Shown: positions 28,913 to 38,853, numbered from the stretch's first letter. The stretch: 64,000 nucleotides of DNA from an uncultured Marinobacter sp. (GCF_947259545.1 NZ_CAMYMK010000007.1:744001-808000), one strand, 5' to 3'. Numbers and translations are program-made. The notes: generated by a model from the letters alone, not told the origin.

Positions 28913-28942
28913 ATTCTATGTAACCTTTGCACTGAATGACAG
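28913..28942 (-). promoter_or_regulatory. Candidate lptFG promoter
   Basis: Minus-strand CTGTCA (28942-28937) and TAGAAT (28918-28913) with an 18-base spacer, about 57 bases upstream of the lptF start. The rest of the 225-base lptF/pepA divergent gap shows no other clear signal. Confidence 0.45.
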
Positions 28943-29081
28943 TACCGGAAGTTAAGGAGCTGTCAACGCTTGATAAATCCGTCCGAAACCTCAATCCTAG
29001 GAACATTAGTTCGCAAGGTTACAGCACCGACTCGCAGTTAATCTGAATCGCACTCAACCAGAATCAAACAAGGGAGTTGCC

Positions 29082-30575
29082 ATGAACTTCAGCCTGAGCA
29101 GTAAATCGATCACCAGCACCAAGGCCGATTGTCTCGTCGTCGCCCTTCCTGAAAAAGGCAACTGGCCTGACACCACCACCCAGGCGGATGAAGCTCTGGG
29201 AGGTCTGATAAAGAAACTGGAGAAGTCCGGCGACATCACCGGCAAAAACGCCACCACCACAATGATCCCGGTTGATGACCAGCCATGGAGCCGGATTCTG
29301 GTGATTGGTACTGGCAAGGACAGCGATCGTACACCGGCCAATTATCGCAAAGCCCTGATCGCCATGATGGGACAGCTGAAGGATGGCGCCTCGAAAACCG
29401 CACTGATCGCCCTGGCGGATACGCCCGTAACCGGCGACGACGCGGTAACCTCTGAAAGCGCACGCCTTAACCTGATTGGCCGAACCCTCGAGGAACAGCT
29501 TTACACGTTCAATGAGTTCAAGAGCGAAAAGCCCAGTGCGCGCAAGCTGAATAAAGTGGTTGTGGCGGCATCAGGCGCTGGCAAGGCACTGAAAGATGCC
29601 TTCAATCTCGGACTGGCTACCGGTCGCGGTATGAACTTCACCCGCGATCTGGGGAACACACCACCGAATGTTTGCCACCCCTCCTGGCTGGGCGAGCGCG
29701 CCGAACAACTGGCCAAGGACCATGACGTCATCAAGACCGAGATCCTTGACGAGAAACAGATGAAAAAGCTGGGCATGCACAGCCTGCTGTCGGTTTCCGC
29801 AGGCAGCGCGCAACCCGCCAAGCTGATCGTCATGGAATACCGTGGCGGCAAGGCCAAGGACAAACCCTACGTCCTGGTCGGTAAAGGCATCACCTTCGAT
29901 ACCGGCGGTATCAGCCTCAAGCCAGGCGAAGGCATGGATGAAATGAAATACGACATGGGCGGTGCCGCTGCCGTATTCGGCGCCATGCAGACGATTGCCG
30001 AAACCAAACCGAACATCAACGTCGTCGCGGTGATCGCCGCTGCCGAAAACATGCCCAGCGGCACCGCAACCCGCCCTGGCGACATTGTCACTTCTATGTC
30101 GGGGCAGACCATCGAAATCCTCAACACCGACGCCGAAGGCCGCCTGGTGTTGTGTGACGCCCTCACCTACGTGAAAAAGTTCGACCCAGAAGTCGTCGTC
30201 GACATGGCTACCCTCACCGGTGCCTGCATCATCGCCCTGGGCAACCACGCTACCGGCCTGCTGAGCAATAACGACGAACTGGCCAACGAACTGCTGGCCG
30301 CAGGTGAACGCGCCGGCGACCGCGCCTGGCGCCTGCCGCTGTGGGACGAATACCAGAGCCAGCTCGACAGCAACTTTGCCGACATGCAGAACATCGGCGG
30401 CCGCCCTGCCGGCACCATCACCGCCGCGTGCTTCCTGTCGCGCTTCACCAAGGAATACCGCTGGGCCCACCTCGACATCGCCGGAACCGCCTGGAACTCC
30501 GGCAAAGCCAAAGGCTCCACCGGCCGCCCGGTACCCATGCTGGTCGACTACCTGATGTCCCATGCAGGAAAATAA
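29082..30575 (+). CDS. pepA: Leucyl aminopeptidase PepA
   Basis: A 497-residue M17 cytosolic aminopeptidase with two metal ions. The C-terminal catalytic domain carries GKGITFDTGGISLKP, YDMGGAAAV and the family signature NTDAEGRLVL; the N-terminal domain binds DNA in E. coli, where PepA also acts in cer recombination and carAB control. GGGAG stands seven bases before the ATG. It overlaps holC by 14 bases, an arrangement conserved in gammaproteobacteria. Confidence 0.96.
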   Translation: MNFSLSSKSITSTKADCLVVALPEKGNWPDTTTQADEALGGLIKKLEKSGDITGKNATTTMIPVDDQPWSRILVIGTGKDSDRTPANYRKALIAMMGQLKDGASKTALIALADTPVTGDDAVTSESARLNLIGRTLEEQLYTFNEFKSEKPSARKLNKVVVAASGAGKALKDAFNLGLATGRGMNFTRDLGNTPPNVCHPSWLGERAEQLAKDHDVIKTEILDEKQMKKLGMHSLLSVSAGSAQPAKLIVMEYRGGKAKDKPYVLVGKGITFDTGGISLKPGEGMDEMKYDMGGAAAVFGAMQTIAETKPNINVVAVIAAAENMPSGTATRPGDIVTSMSGQTIEILNTDAEGRLVLCDALTYVKKFDPEVVVDMATLTGACIIALGNHATGLLSNNDELANELLAAGERAGDRAWRLPLWDEYQSQLDSNFADMQNIGGRPAGTITAACFLSRFTKEYRWAHLDIAGTAWNSGKAKGSTGRPVPMLVDYLMSHAGK

Positions 30576-31077
30576 ACCCGAAAACCGCCCGGAACCCGGC
30601 AGCACCGCTGCCGGTCCCTCCGGACAGGGCGACCGCAACCAACGATACTGGTTCCACATCCTCGCCCAGAACACCCCCGCCGCCCGCAACCTCCACGCTG
30701 CCAAACTGGTGGACAAAGCCTGGCAACAGGGCGACCGCGTGTGCGTCGTCTGCGACACCGCACGTCACGCAGAAGAACTGGACGACCTGCTGTGGAACTT
30801 CAGCCCGGACGCGTTCATTCCCCACAGCGTTGTACCCGACTCCGCCACCACCTGCACCGACCCCGTTGGCATCCTGCTTTGCCCGCCGGTGGCTGAGGAC
30901 TGGGATACAGTGATCATCCTATCGGCTACCCTGCCGGCAGATGCCGATCGGTTCAAGCGACTGGCTTTAGTTGCTCACAATGATCCGAATGTTCTCAATC
31001 AGGCGCGGTCGCACTTCAAGCAGCTGAGGGCGCTGGGGATCGAACCGAAGGTGCATGATCAGAGGAAACGGGGATAA
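30562..31077 (+). CDS. holC: DNA polymerase III chi subunit
   Basis: A 171-residue HolC protein, the clamp-loader accessory subunit that contacts SSB. The first about 28 residues are a Pro/Gly/Gln-rich tail not found in the E. coli protein. The fold follows with RYWFHILAQ, VCVVCDTARHAEELDDLLWNF, FIPHSVV and the C-terminal RSHFKQLRALGIEPKVHDQ. An in-frame later start is not obvious, and overlap with pepA supports the given one. Confidence 0.9.
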   Translation: MQENKPENRPEPGSTAAGPSGQGDRNQRYWFHILAQNTPAARNLHAAKLVDKAWQQGDRVCVVCDTARHAEELDDLLWNFSPDAFIPHSVVPDSATTCTDPVGILLCPPVAEDWDTVIILSATLPADADRFKRLALVAHNDPNVLNQARSHFKQLRALGIEPKVHDQRKRG

Positions 31078-31090
31078 GTTCGGCCCCGGT

Positions 31091-31118
31091 TGTCGGGTTA
31101 CGCTGCGCTAATCCGACC
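31091..31118. repeat. REP-like palindrome after holC
   Basis: GTCGGGTTA (31092-31100) and TAATCCGAC (31109-31117) form a 9-bp hairpin with one G-U pair around CGCTGCGC. From memory this is the type of short palindrome scattered between genes in many gammaproteobacteria. It starts 14 bases after the holC stop. Confidence 0.55.
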
Positions 31119-31167
31119 TACGTTTGCAGCTGCCCTGGAACTCCCGCGAAATGCAAAATGTCAGATC

Positions 31168-31277
31168 TGCGGAGTCGGAACAGGCTTCCCAAAAATTTCG
31201 AAGGCCATGGATGGCCTGAGAGAAGCGCACATGGATGTGCTCGTAGCGGTTTTTGGGAAGCCTGTTCCGACTCCGCA
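31168..31277 (+). repeat. Long palindromic element, copy 1
   Basis: Perfect 28-bp inverted arms (31168-31195 and 31250-31277) close a 54-base core. The core itself holds two small hairpins, AGGCC/GGCCT around ATGGAT and GCACA/TGTGC around TGGA. The core matches the element at 52079-52186 at 52 of 54 positions when that copy is read on the minus strand, while the arms are unrelated beyond the inner CCAAAAA/TTTTTGG. The gap 31078-31396 between holC and valS holds only this element, a REP-like palindrome and a promoter-like TATAAT. Confidence 0.9.
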
Positions 31278-31336
31278 AGGCACCAAATCAGCAGGCTACG
31301 TGCATACAGAGGTTCGCCGCAGCGAGGGCGAGCATG

Positions 31337-31342
31337 TATAAT
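31337..31342 (+). promoter_or_regulatory. Candidate valS -10 box
   Basis: A perfect TATAAT, 54 bases upstream of the valS start and 60 bases after the palindromic element. The expected -35 position (TTCGCC) is a poor match, so the call rests on the -10 hexamer and its location. Confidence 0.4.
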
Positions 31343-31396
31343 CAGGCGTCTTAATTTTCCCTTGTGAATCAACCAAACGGTCACCAGCAGAAACCC

Positions 31397-34249
31397 ATGG
31401 AAAAAACCTACCAGCCAGAAAACATCGAGCGCCAGTGGTACGAGAACTGGGAATCCAAAGGGTACTTCCGCCCCAGCGGTGAAGGCCAGTCCTACAGCAT
31501 TGCCATCCCGCCGCCCAACGTCACCGGCAGCCTCCACATGGGCCATGCGTTCCAGCACACCATCATGGACACCCTCACCCGCTACAAACGCATGCAGGGC
31601 AACAATACCCTGTGGCAGGTAGGCACCGACCACGCCGGCATCGCCACGCAAATGGTTGTTGAGCGCAAACTGGCAGCCGAAGAAGGCAAAACCCGCCACG
31701 ACCTGGGCCGGGAAGAATTCATCAAGCGCATCTGGGACTGGAAAGATCATTCCGGCGGCACCATCACCCGCCAGATCCGCCGCCTGGGCAACTCCGTAGA
31801 CTGGGACAACGAACGCTTCACCATGGATGACGGCTTCTACAAAGCCGTACAGGAAGTGTTCATCCGCCTGTACGACGAAGGCCTGGTCTATCGCGGCAAG
31901 CGCCTGGTCAACTGGGATCCGAAACTGCACACCGCCATATCCGACCTGGAAGTGGAAAACAAGGAAGAAAAAGGCTTCTTCTGGCACCTGCGTTACCCGC
32001 TGGCTGACGGCGCCAAAACCCAGGACGGCAAAGACTACGTCGTCGTGGCCACCACCCGCCCGGAAACCATGCTCGGCGACACCGCCGTGGCGGTACATCC
32101 GGACGACGAGCGCTACCAGCACCTGATCGGCAAACACGTCATGCTGCCGCTGGTGAACCGCCGCATTCCGATTGTGGCCGATCACCACGCCGATCCCGAA
32201 AAAGGCTCTGGCTGCGTAAAGATCACCCCGGCCCACGATTTCAACGATTACGCCGTTGGCAAACGCAACAACCTGCCGATGATCAACGTCATGACCCAGG
32301 ATGCCAACATCCGGGCCATGGCCGAAGTCTTCAACAGCGACGGCACCGAGAACAACGAACTCGATGGCACCATGCCCGCCGCCTACGCCGGCCTGACCCG
32401 GGAAGATGCGCGCAAAGCCATCGTCGCGGATCTGAAAGAAGCCGGTCTGCTGGAGCGCGAAGAGGACCACGTGCTGAGCGTGCCTCGTGGCGACCGCTCC
32501 GGCCTGATCATAGAGCCCATGCTGACCGACCAGTGGTTTGCCGACGCCAAGACCCTGGCCAAGCCTGCCATCGAAGCGGTGGAAGATGGTCGCATCCAGT
32601 TTGTCCCCAAACAGTACGAAAACATGTACTTCGCCTGGATGCGTGACATTCAGGACTGGTGCATCTCCCGCCAGCTGTGGTGGGGTCACCGGATTCCGGC
32701 CTGGTACGATGCCGAGGGCAACATCTACGTGGGGCGCAGTGAAGAGGAAGTGCGCCAGAAGCACAACCTGGCCGCCGACCTCGAGCTGAACCAGGACGAC
32801 GACGTACTGGACACCTGGTTCAGCTCCGCCCTGTGGACCTTCGGCACCCTGGGCTGGCCGGAAATCACCGAACGCCTGAAAACCTTCCACCCGACGGACG
32901 TGCTGGTCACCGGCTTCGACATCATCTTCTTCTGGGTTGCCCGGATGATCATGATGACCATGCACTTCATGAAGAACGAGGACGGCACCCCGCAGGTACC
33001 GTTCAAGACCGTCTACGTCACCGGTCTGATCCGCGACGAACACGGCGACAAGATGTCCAAGTCCAAGGGTAACGTCATCGACCCGCTGGACATGATTGAC
33101 GGCATCGGCCTGGACGACCTGCTGGAGAAGCGTACCGGCAACCTGATGCAGCCCAAGCTGGCCGAAAAGATCGGCAAGCGCACGAAGAAAGAGTTCCCGG
33201 AGGGCATTGCTGCCCACGGCACTGACGCCCTGCGTTTCACCCTGGCCGCCATGGCCACCACCGGCCGCGATATCAACTGGGACATGAAGCGCCTGGAAGG
33301 CTACCGCAACTTCTGCAACAAGCTGTGGAATGCCGCCCGTTACGTGCTGATGAACACCGAAGGGGAAGACTGCGGCGTCAACGACGAGCCGGTGGAACTT
33401 TCCCTGGCAGATCGCTGGATCATCAGCGAGCTGCAGAAGTGCGAGCAGGATGTCACCCGCCACCTGGAACAGTACCGTTTCGACCTGGCCGCCTACGCCC
33501 TGTACGAGTTCATCTGGAACGAGTACTGCGACTGGTATCTGGAACTGTCCAAGCCGGCATTGAGCGATGATAATGCCAGCGCGGAGGCCAAGCGCGGCAC
33601 CCGACGCACCCTCGTGCGGGTACTGGAAGCCGTTCTGCGACTGGCCCATCCGATCATGCCGTTTATTACCGAGGAAATCTGGCAGCGTATTGCGCCGCTG
33701 GCAGGAAAATCCGGTGACAGCATCATGTTGCAGCCCTTCCCGCAACCGGACAGCAGCAAGCAGGACGCGGCTGTGGCAGCGGACATCGAATGGCTGAAGG
33801 GGGTTATCGTTGCCGTCCGCAACATTCGTGGCGAGATGAACATCTCCCCGGCGAAGAAAATCCCGGTACTGCTGCGCGGCAAAGACGCCGAAGACAAACG
33901 CCGCATGGACGACAACCGCCAGTTCCTGAGCTCACTTGCCAAGCTGGAAAGGCTGGAATGGTTTGAAGGCAACAAGGCACCCATGTCGGCCACTCAACTG
34001 GTCGGAGAAATGGAAGTACTGGTCCCGATGGCCGGCCTGATTGACAAGGACGCCGAACTGAAGCGCCTGGACAAGGAGCTGGAGCGCCTGCAGAAAGAGA
34101 TTGGCCGCCTGGAAGGCAAGCTGGGCAATGAGAAGTTCACCGCCAAGGCCCCTGCCGAAGTGGTCGAGAAGGAACAGGAAAAGCTGCGGGATGCGCAGGG
34201 CAGCCTGACCCGCCTCAGTGAGCAGCGGGCTGACATCGAGGCCATGTAA
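31397..34249 (+). CDS. valS: Valyl-tRNA synthetase
   Basis: A 950-residue class I synthetase for tRNA-Val. HIGH-type motif HMGH at 47-50 after [14 protein letters not shown] at 552-556; CP1 editing domain between them; C-terminal coiled-coil arm ([29 protein letters not shown]). The start [11 protein letters not shown] matches the gammaproteobacterial N-terminus; an in-frame GTG at 31364 would add 11 residues without family support. panE starts three bases after its stop. Confidence 0.97.
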   Translation: MEKTYQPENIERQWYENWESKGYFRPSGEGQSYSIAIPPPNVTGSLHMGHAFQHTIMDTLTRYKRMQGNNTLWQVGTDHAGIATQMVVERKLAAEEGKTRHDLGREEFIKRIWDWKDHSGGTITRQIRRLGNSVDWDNERFTMDDGFYKAVQEVFIRLYDEGLVYRGKRLVNWDPKLHTAISDLEVENKEEKGFFWHLRYPLADGAKTQDGKDYVVVATTRPETMLGDTAVAVHPDDERYQHLIGKHVMLPLVNRRIPIVADHHADPEKGSGCVKITPAHDFNDYAVGKRNNLPMINVMTQDANIRAMAEVFNSDGTENNELDGTMPAAYAGLTREDARKAIVADLKEAGLLEREEDHVLSVPRGDRSGLIIEPMLTDQWFADAKTLAKPAIEAVEDGRIQFVPKQYENMYFAWMRDIQDWCISRQLWWGHRIPAWYDAEGNIYVGRSEEEVRQKHNLAADLELNQDDDVLDTWFSSALWTFGTLGWPEITERLKTFHPTDVLVTGFDIIFFWVARMIMMTMHFMKNEDGTPQVPFKTVYVTGLIRDEHGDKMSKSKGNVIDPLDMIDGIGLDDLLEKRTGNLMQPKLAEKIGKRTKKEFPEGIAAHGTDALRFTLAAMATTGRDINWDMKRLEGYRNFCNKLWNAARYVLMNTEGEDCGVNDEPVELSLADRWIISELQKCEQDVTRHLEQYRFDLAAYALYEFIWNEYCDWYLELSKPALSDDNASAEAKRGTRRTLVRVLEAVLRLAHPIMPFITEEIWQRIAPLAGKSGDSIMLQPFPQPDSSKQDAAVAADIEWLKGVIVAVRNIRGEMNISPAKKIPVLLRGKDAEDKRRMDDNRQFLSSLAKLERLEWFEGNKAPMSATQLVGEMEVLVPMAGLIDKDAELKRLDKELERLQKEIGRLEGKLGNEKFTAKAPAEVVEKEQEKLRDAQGSLTRLSEQRADIEAM

Positions 34250-34252
34250 CCC

Positions 34253-35236
34253 ATGGCCGACGCCCGGCATCAAGCACAAAGCGCTCCCGGGAATGGCCGG
34301 ATAGCGATTCTCGGGGCCGGCTCCCTCGGTCGGCTCTGGGCCGCCCTGCTCCCCGCAGGAACGACCACTTTCATCCCTCGCCAGTATGGTTCGGAAAAAA
34401 ATGATCCGGGCCTGACATATCGCTTTCAAGACAGGCACGGGTACGAATACCCGATCTCAGTGCCATTACTGGACTGGAGCACCGAATCCCCCGGCGCGGT
34501 AATCGTCACCACCAAAGCGGGTGACACGCTGGGGGCGCTGGAAGCCAACCTGCCGAACCTGAAACCATCCGTTCCCGTGGTGTTATTCCAGAACGGCATG
34601 GGTAGCCAACAAGCTGTTGCTGAACGATGGCCTGACCGCCCCATCATGGCCGCCAGCACGACCGAGGGCGCCAATCGCCCCGATGCGCGGACAACGGTTC
34701 ATGCCGGCGAGGGAGAAACCTGGATCGGCGCCCTGACAGCCAGCGCATCACCACTTGTTGCCGGCGTCGTCGCTCAATTGAATGCCTCTGGTCTGGTCAT
34801 CCATGAAGAACCGGGCATTCTGAAGCGGCTCTGGGGCAAACTGATCATCAATGCCGGGATCAACCCGTATACCGCCATTCTCGATTGCGCCAACGGGGAC
34901 ATACTCGACGCACCGCTATTCCGGAACACTGTTGGGGCGCTGTGTCTTGAGCTGGTGAGTGTGATGCACCATGAGGGCCTGTCTCCCCCATCTCCGGAAG
35001 AGATGCAGGCGCAGATCGAAGCCGTTGCCAGAAAAACCGCGAAGAACACCTCGTCCATGTGCAGTGATGTGCACCGGGGCAAGCCCACGGAAATCGACTA
35101 CATCAACGGCTATATTGTCAGCCGGGCACGTGCCCATAACCTTCCGGCACCAGTGAACCAAATGCTGACGGAACGGGTAAAACTTCGGACAGCGACACAG
35201 CAAGAAACTAAACCGGACACTCCAGGAGCAACCTGA
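34253..35236 (+). CDS. panE: 2-dehydropantoate 2-reductase (ketopantoate reductase)
   Basis: A 327-residue NADPH-dependent enzyme making pantoate for coenzyme A synthesis. Rossmann motif ILGAGSLG near residue 20, a VIVTTKAGDT strand, VVLFQNGMG, and the catalytic Lys region WGKLIINAGINPYTA followed by the C-terminal helical domain (SSMCSDVHRGKPTEIDYINGYIV) that binds substrate. The family includes related reductases for other keto acids, so the substrate is probable, not certain. It shares one base with the next gene (TGATG). Confidence 0.88.
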   Translation: MADARHQAQSAPGNGRIAILGAGSLGRLWAALLPAGTTTFIPRQYGSEKNDPGLTYRFQDRHGYEYPISVPLLDWSTESPGAVIVTTKAGDTLGALEANLPNLKPSVPVVLFQNGMGSQQAVAERWPDRPIMAASTTEGANRPDARTTVHAGEGETWIGALTASASPLVAGVVAQLNASGLVIHEEPGILKRLWGKLIINAGINPYTAILDCANGDILDAPLFRNTVGALCLELVSVMHHEGLSPPSPEEMQAQIEAVARKTAKNTSSMCSDVHRGKPTEIDYINGYIVSRARAHNLPAPVNQMLTERVKLRTATQQETKPDTPGAT

Positions 35237-35793
35237 TGGGCAACCGCCTTTCCAAGATCTATACCCGCACCGGCGACGACGGCTCGACCGGTCTTGCCGA
35301 CGGCAACCGCATTGCCAAGAACGCACAACGGGTTGAAGCGATGGGAACCGCTGATGAGCTGAACTGCCATCTTGGACTGCTAATTGAGTGCCTGGAGAGC
35401 GATGACGGCCTGGTGGAAACCCTGCGTCGGATACAGCACCATCTGTTTGACCTGGGAGGGGAGTTTGCCATTCCGGGCAGTCACATGATTGGCGATGAAC
35501 ACATTGAGTGGCTGGAGGCGACTCTCGATCAGCACAACGAAGATCTGCCACCATTGAAGAACTTCATCCTTCCCGGTGGCACGCCGGCGGCTGCCCAGTG
35601 CCATCTCGCCCGATCCGTGTGCCGCAGAGCGGAGCGAGTTGTTGTCGCCCTCAGTCATGAGGACTCGATAAACGCCGCGTCCCGACAGTATCTCAACCGA
35701 TTGTCTGATCTGTTGTTCGTGGTCGCCAGGGTTCTGGCGCGCCGGGGTGGCGGAACGGAGATCCTGTGGGAACAGAAAAAGTCCGGCCTCTGA
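35236..35793 (+). CDS. Cob(I)alamin adenosyltransferase, PduO type
   Basis: A 185-residue ATP:corrinoid adenosyltransferase forming adenosylcobalamin. Conserved features are the N-terminal ATP loop YTRTGDDGSTGLADG, AMGTADELNCHLG, FILPGGTPAAAQCHLARSVCRRAERVVV and the C-terminal NRLSDLLFVVARVLARR. No other cobalamin gene is nearby, so it may serve scavenged B12. Its last codons and stop form half of the terminator hairpin of the convergent chemoreceptor gene. Confidence 0.93.
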   Translation: MGNRLSKIYTRTGDDGSTGLADGNRIAKNAQRVEAMGTADELNCHLGLLIECLESDDGLVETLRRIQHHLFDLGGEFAIPGSHMIGDEHIEWLEATLDQHNEDLPPLKNFILPGGTPAAAQCHLARSVCRRAERVVVALSHEDSINAASRQYLNRLSDLLFVVARVLARRGGGTEILWEQKKSGL

Positions 35794-35801
35794 GGCCGGA
35801 C
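35776..35801 (-). terminator. Chemoreceptor gene terminator overlapping a coding end
   Basis: GTCCGGCC / GGCCGGAC, a perfect 8-bp stem with five-base loop TCTGA (the plus-strand TGA stop is in the loop). On the minus strand it is followed by TTTTT. It terminates the chemoreceptor mRNA nine bases past its stop and uses the last codons of the adenosyltransferase gene. Confidence 0.85.
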
Positions 35802-35809
35802 CTTGAGCA

Positions 35810-37840
35810 TCAGACCTTGAACGCCTCCACCAGGCGTTGAAGGGACGCGGTCAGCTCCGACATCTGTCGCGCCGAGCCCAGCGTCTCGTCCGCGTTCTCG
35901 GCGGTGACCTGCCCCAGATCGCTTATCCGTTCAACGTTCGTGTTGACGTTCTTGGCCACCGCTGATTGCTCCTCAGCCGCCTGGGCAATCTGATGACTCA
36001 TATCCACGATCGTGGAAATACCGCCGGCAATGCGATCCAGTGCTTCGGTGACTTCTGAAGATTTTCGAACCGTTGTCTCAGTGACATCATGGCTGTTGGT
36101 CATGGCCCCAACGGCATCCTTTACACCGTTCTGCAACCGGGAAATCATGCCTTCGATTTCCTCGGTGGACTTGTGGGTCCGCTGGGACAAAGACCGGACC
36201 TCGTCAGCCACAACCGCAAACCCGCGCCCATGTTCACCAGCACGCGCAGCCTCAATGGCGGCATTCAACGCTAACAGGTTGGTTTGCTCAGCAATGGCCT
36301 TGATCTCAACCAGCACCTGACTGATGTTGTCGCTGTCTGCACTCACGCGGTTGATCACTTCCACCGCACCGGAAATCTCGGTTGCCAGGCGATTGATGGT
36401 TTCCACCGTGTCCGCCACCACCTGGCGACCGGCCTCCGTATCACGCTCTGCGGTACCCGCACTGTCAGAGACCCTGTGGGCGCTCTCAGTAACCTCATGA
36501 ACCGCCTCCACCATCTGGGTCATGGCCTCATTAATCTGGCCGGATTCGTCCATCTGGTGAGCGACAGCCTCACTGTTGGCCGTAGCCGTATCTTTTACCC
36601 GGATGGCCTGCTGATCTACATCCAGGGTTGTGCGGCCCACCGAGCGAATCAGGCCCGCGATGCGGTCCGTCATGTTATTGAACTCAGTCGTCAACTCACC
36701 AAGCTCATCACGGTTATCAAGCTGAATGTGCGCTGTCATGTCACCGGCGGCCACGGTCCTTGCCGCCTCACTGAAGCGGTTAATTGCCGTACGCACCGAC
36801 ATGAAAAATCCTATATACAGGTAGACCACGACCAGCAAAACAAGAACCAGGGCAACAATGATCAGCTGCCGCTGCCGCATTTCTCCCTGCAACCTGGCCG
36901 ACATGTTGTTTCCCACCACATCAAAGACGGTCTCGGTCAACGCGTCGTAGTGTGCAAGCTGCTTCGCCACCAGTGCATCAAATTCCTGCCACGGCATTTC
37001 GAGACGCATGGGGGTGATAATCTTGACGTCCAGTTCATCCCTGACAACCGACAGACTGTCAGTGATGCTATCCATGGTGTCACCGGCTTCCGCCGCCAGT
37101 TCCGGAGACGCATTCCTGGCGACAGACAAAGCGGGGGCCAGCAGTGAAGCGCGGTTTGTCAGGGCATCGTATATCTCGTTAAGCGCCTCACTCAGGTTAT
37201 ATCCCACCTGCCCGTCTACCAGCGCATAGGTCCCGAAAGCCCTGGCACGACCAATGACGTGGCGTGCCTCCGGAAGAGATTCCCTCAACAGGCCCAGCAG
37301 CAACAGATTCTCGCGGGACGAATCCTGCCCCATGCCGGAAATCTCAATGGTTGCCGACTGTATGGCCCGAACCTTCTGGACAAATTCCTGATAGTACTTG
37401 AACTGCGGGTCAAGGTTGCTCTGGTAACTGTCCTCGCGGCGCAAGGTCTCCCACTCTTCCTGCAACTGAACCAACTGCTCATTCCAGTTACCGGAAACAT
37501 CGAATGCCAACTCGCGGGTAGCCAGGTCTTTCAGGATACGGCTGATGGTCTCGGCAGCCTGGTCGGATTTTGCCAGGAGCTCAGAATTATCCCGGACCTT
37601 TGCGGGGGCACGATAGTCCCGGTAATCAAATGAGGCATTCAGCAGGCGATCCACTTGCTCCAGTTGTTCCAGTCCCTCGACACTCCGGGTCATGGTTTCC
37701 ACGGATCGGTTCAGTTCGCCGATCACCAGCCAGGAGAGACCACCAATGGGAAGCAGGAACAGCACGCTGATCAGGCTGAACTTGTAGAACATCGGCAACC
37801 GGTTCATCAGCGCGACTGCTGGATTGATAAATTGCTTCAC
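35810..37840 (-). CDS. Methyl-accepting chemotaxis protein
   Basis: A 676-residue transmembrane chemoreceptor. First helix about 21-43, a large helical periplasmic sensor region about 45-325, second helix about 328-352, HAMP domain about 352-405, then the signalling coiled coil with hairpin tip [34 protein letters not shown]. The ligand cannot be inferred. No pentapeptide NWETF-type tail is seen (C-terminus RLVEAFKV). A FliA-type promoter lies 54 bases upstream, tying expression to flagellar/chemotaxis genes. Confidence 0.95.
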   Translation of the reverse strand: MKQFINPAVALMNRLPMFYKFSLISVLFLLPIGGLSWLVIGELNRSVETMTRSVEGLEQLEQVDRLLNASFDYRDYRAPAKVRDNSELLAKSDQAAETISRILKDLATRELAFDVSGNWNEQLVQLQEEWETLRREDSYQSNLDPQFKYYQEFVQKVRAIQSATIEISGMGQDSSRENLLLLGLLRESLPEARHVIGRARAFGTYALVDGQVGYNLSEALNEIYDALTNRASLLAPALSVARNASPELAAEAGDTMDSITDSLSVVRDELDVKIITPMRLEMPWQEFDALVAKQLAHYDALTETVFDVVGNNMSARLQGEMRQRQLIIVALVLVLLVVVYLYIGFFMSVRTAINRFSEAARTVAAGDMTAHIQLDNRDELGELTTEFNNMTDRIAGLIRSVGRTTLDVDQQAIRVKDTATANSEAVAHQMDESGQINEAMTQMVEAVHEVTESAHRVSDSAGTAERDTEAGRQVVADTVETINRLATEISGAVEVINRVSADSDNISQVLVEIKAIAEQTNLLALNAAIEAARAGEHGRGFAVVADEVRSLSQRTHKSTEEIEGMISRLQNGVKDAVGAMTNSHDVTETTVRKSSEVTEALDRIAGGISTIVDMSHQIAQAAEEQSAVAKNVNTNVERISDLGQVTAENADETLGSARQMSELTASLQRLVEAFKV

Positions 37841-37893
37841 TGTTTGCCCCTGCCAGGTTTTTCAAAGAAAGGATGATTTATTCTTTGTTTATA

Positions 37894-37920
37894 TTGTCGC
37901 CTAAAGTATTAAAAACTTTA
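37894..37920 (-). promoter_or_regulatory. Sigma28 (FliA)-type promoter of the chemoreceptor
   Basis: On the minus strand TAAAGTTT (37920-37913), an 11-base spacer and GGCGACAA (37901-37894) match the FliA consensus TAAAGTTT-N11-GCCGATAA at 8/8 and 6/8 positions. The same bases form a 9-bp inverted repeat (GCCTAAAGT / ACTTTAGGC). Confidence 0.8.
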
Positions 37921-37965
37921 GGCCTTATTGTTGTTATTCTGTAAATTCCTGGAAAAATCGGGACG

Positions 37966-38853
37966 TCAAACCACCCCGGCAATCACCAACAGGGCGATGC
38001 CACACACCCACACCAGCATGCTTCGGTTCAGCAAATCACGAATAGCTTTCAGACTCCTGCCACCGAATGCAGTCCACTCGTCCGGATGAATCCTGGCAAA
38101 ACGCGCGGGATCCAGAGCGTATCCGGTCAGTGCGCCATTGGCCGCCTGGATTAACATCCGGTCGGCTGCCAGCCCGGAGGAAAACAACACGCCCCGGGCC
38201 GTCTTCAACCAACCCGCGAGATCCCCCGCCAAACCAAAAGTACAGGCAAGCAGCCGTGCGGGTAGCCATTTCGCCAGTCCGGCGATGCGGGCATAGCGTG
38301 GACGCGCAGCCGCCTGCGGCCAATGTTCCTGTAATGCCACCAATCCCCTGGCCAAAAAAGCCAGACCAATACCACCCACCACGTACCAGAATGCCACCAG
38401 GAAGAAACGTTCAAACACGGCAACCAACAGTTGTTTGGACAACGCCCGATGCATTTCATCCGGCGAAACCGCCTGCCCTCGCTCGTCAGCGGGCAGGCAA
38501 TCCTTGATATGATGCCAGGCTGCCTGCATGTCCCCCCTACTCCAGGCCTCACTGTATGCCCTGAGTAGAGGCTTCCATCCCGGCGCCCCCATCAGCCCCA
38601 GCAACAACAGAAATTCCAGCGGATACACCGCCATGCGCCAGCCATGGGCAGACGCCGTCCAGACCAGCCCCACCAGCAGCAATGCCGGCACAAGGACCCG
38701 CAACAAGCCCCAGCGGATCTCCATTTCATGACCAGCCTTCGCCGCGCGGCCGGAGTGGAACCATACTCGCCACACCCGATCACCGGACAATGTGTCGGAC
38801 AGATCCAGCCGACGACGGACCAGCCAGGCCAAGAGAAACACCACCAGCACCAT
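37966..38853 (-). CDS. ampE: Regulatory inner-membrane protein AmpE
   Basis: A 295-residue polytopic membrane protein of the AmpE family, historically linked to beta-lactamase induction and peptidoglycan recycling signalling; its biochemical role is unclear. It starts MVLVVFLLAWLVRRRLDLSD. Further helices lie near 60-100, 150-175 and 275-293, with the conserved FRGAPGWKPLLRAY-like segment and WFHSGRAAKAGHEM. The ATG at 38853 shares one base with the ampD stop (TGATG); an upstream GTG is in frame but would overlap ampD by over 40 bases. Confidence 0.88.
   Translation of the reverse strand: MVLVVFLLAWLVRRRLDLSDTLSGDRVWRVWFHSGRAAKAGHEMEIRWGLLRVLVPALLLVGLVWTASAHGWRMAVYPLEFLLLLGLMGAPGWKPLLRAYSEAWSRGDMQAAWHHIKDCLPADERGQAVSPDEMHRALSKQLLVAVFERFFLVAFWYVVGGIGLAFLARGLVALQEHWPQAAARPRYARIAGLAKWLPARLLACTFGLAGDLAGWLKTARGVLFSSGLAADRMLIQAANGALTGYALDPARFARIHPDEWTAFGGRSLKAIRDLLNRSMLVWVCGIALLVIAGVV

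Noticed and set aside
29571..30758. 395-codon open frame antisense to pepA
   Set aside because: Shadow frame of pepA; no start signal and no recognisable fold.
31158..31367. Small open frame through palindromic element copy 1
   Set aside because: Its sequence is set by the inverted arms and core of a repeat; the arms differ between copies, so a conserved protein is unlikely. Noted in the findings as a point to check.
31118..33745. 875-codon open frame antisense to valS
   Set aside because: Shadow of the valS coding sequence: low-complexity His/Val/Gly-rich translation, no family resemblance, and valS itself is unmistakable.
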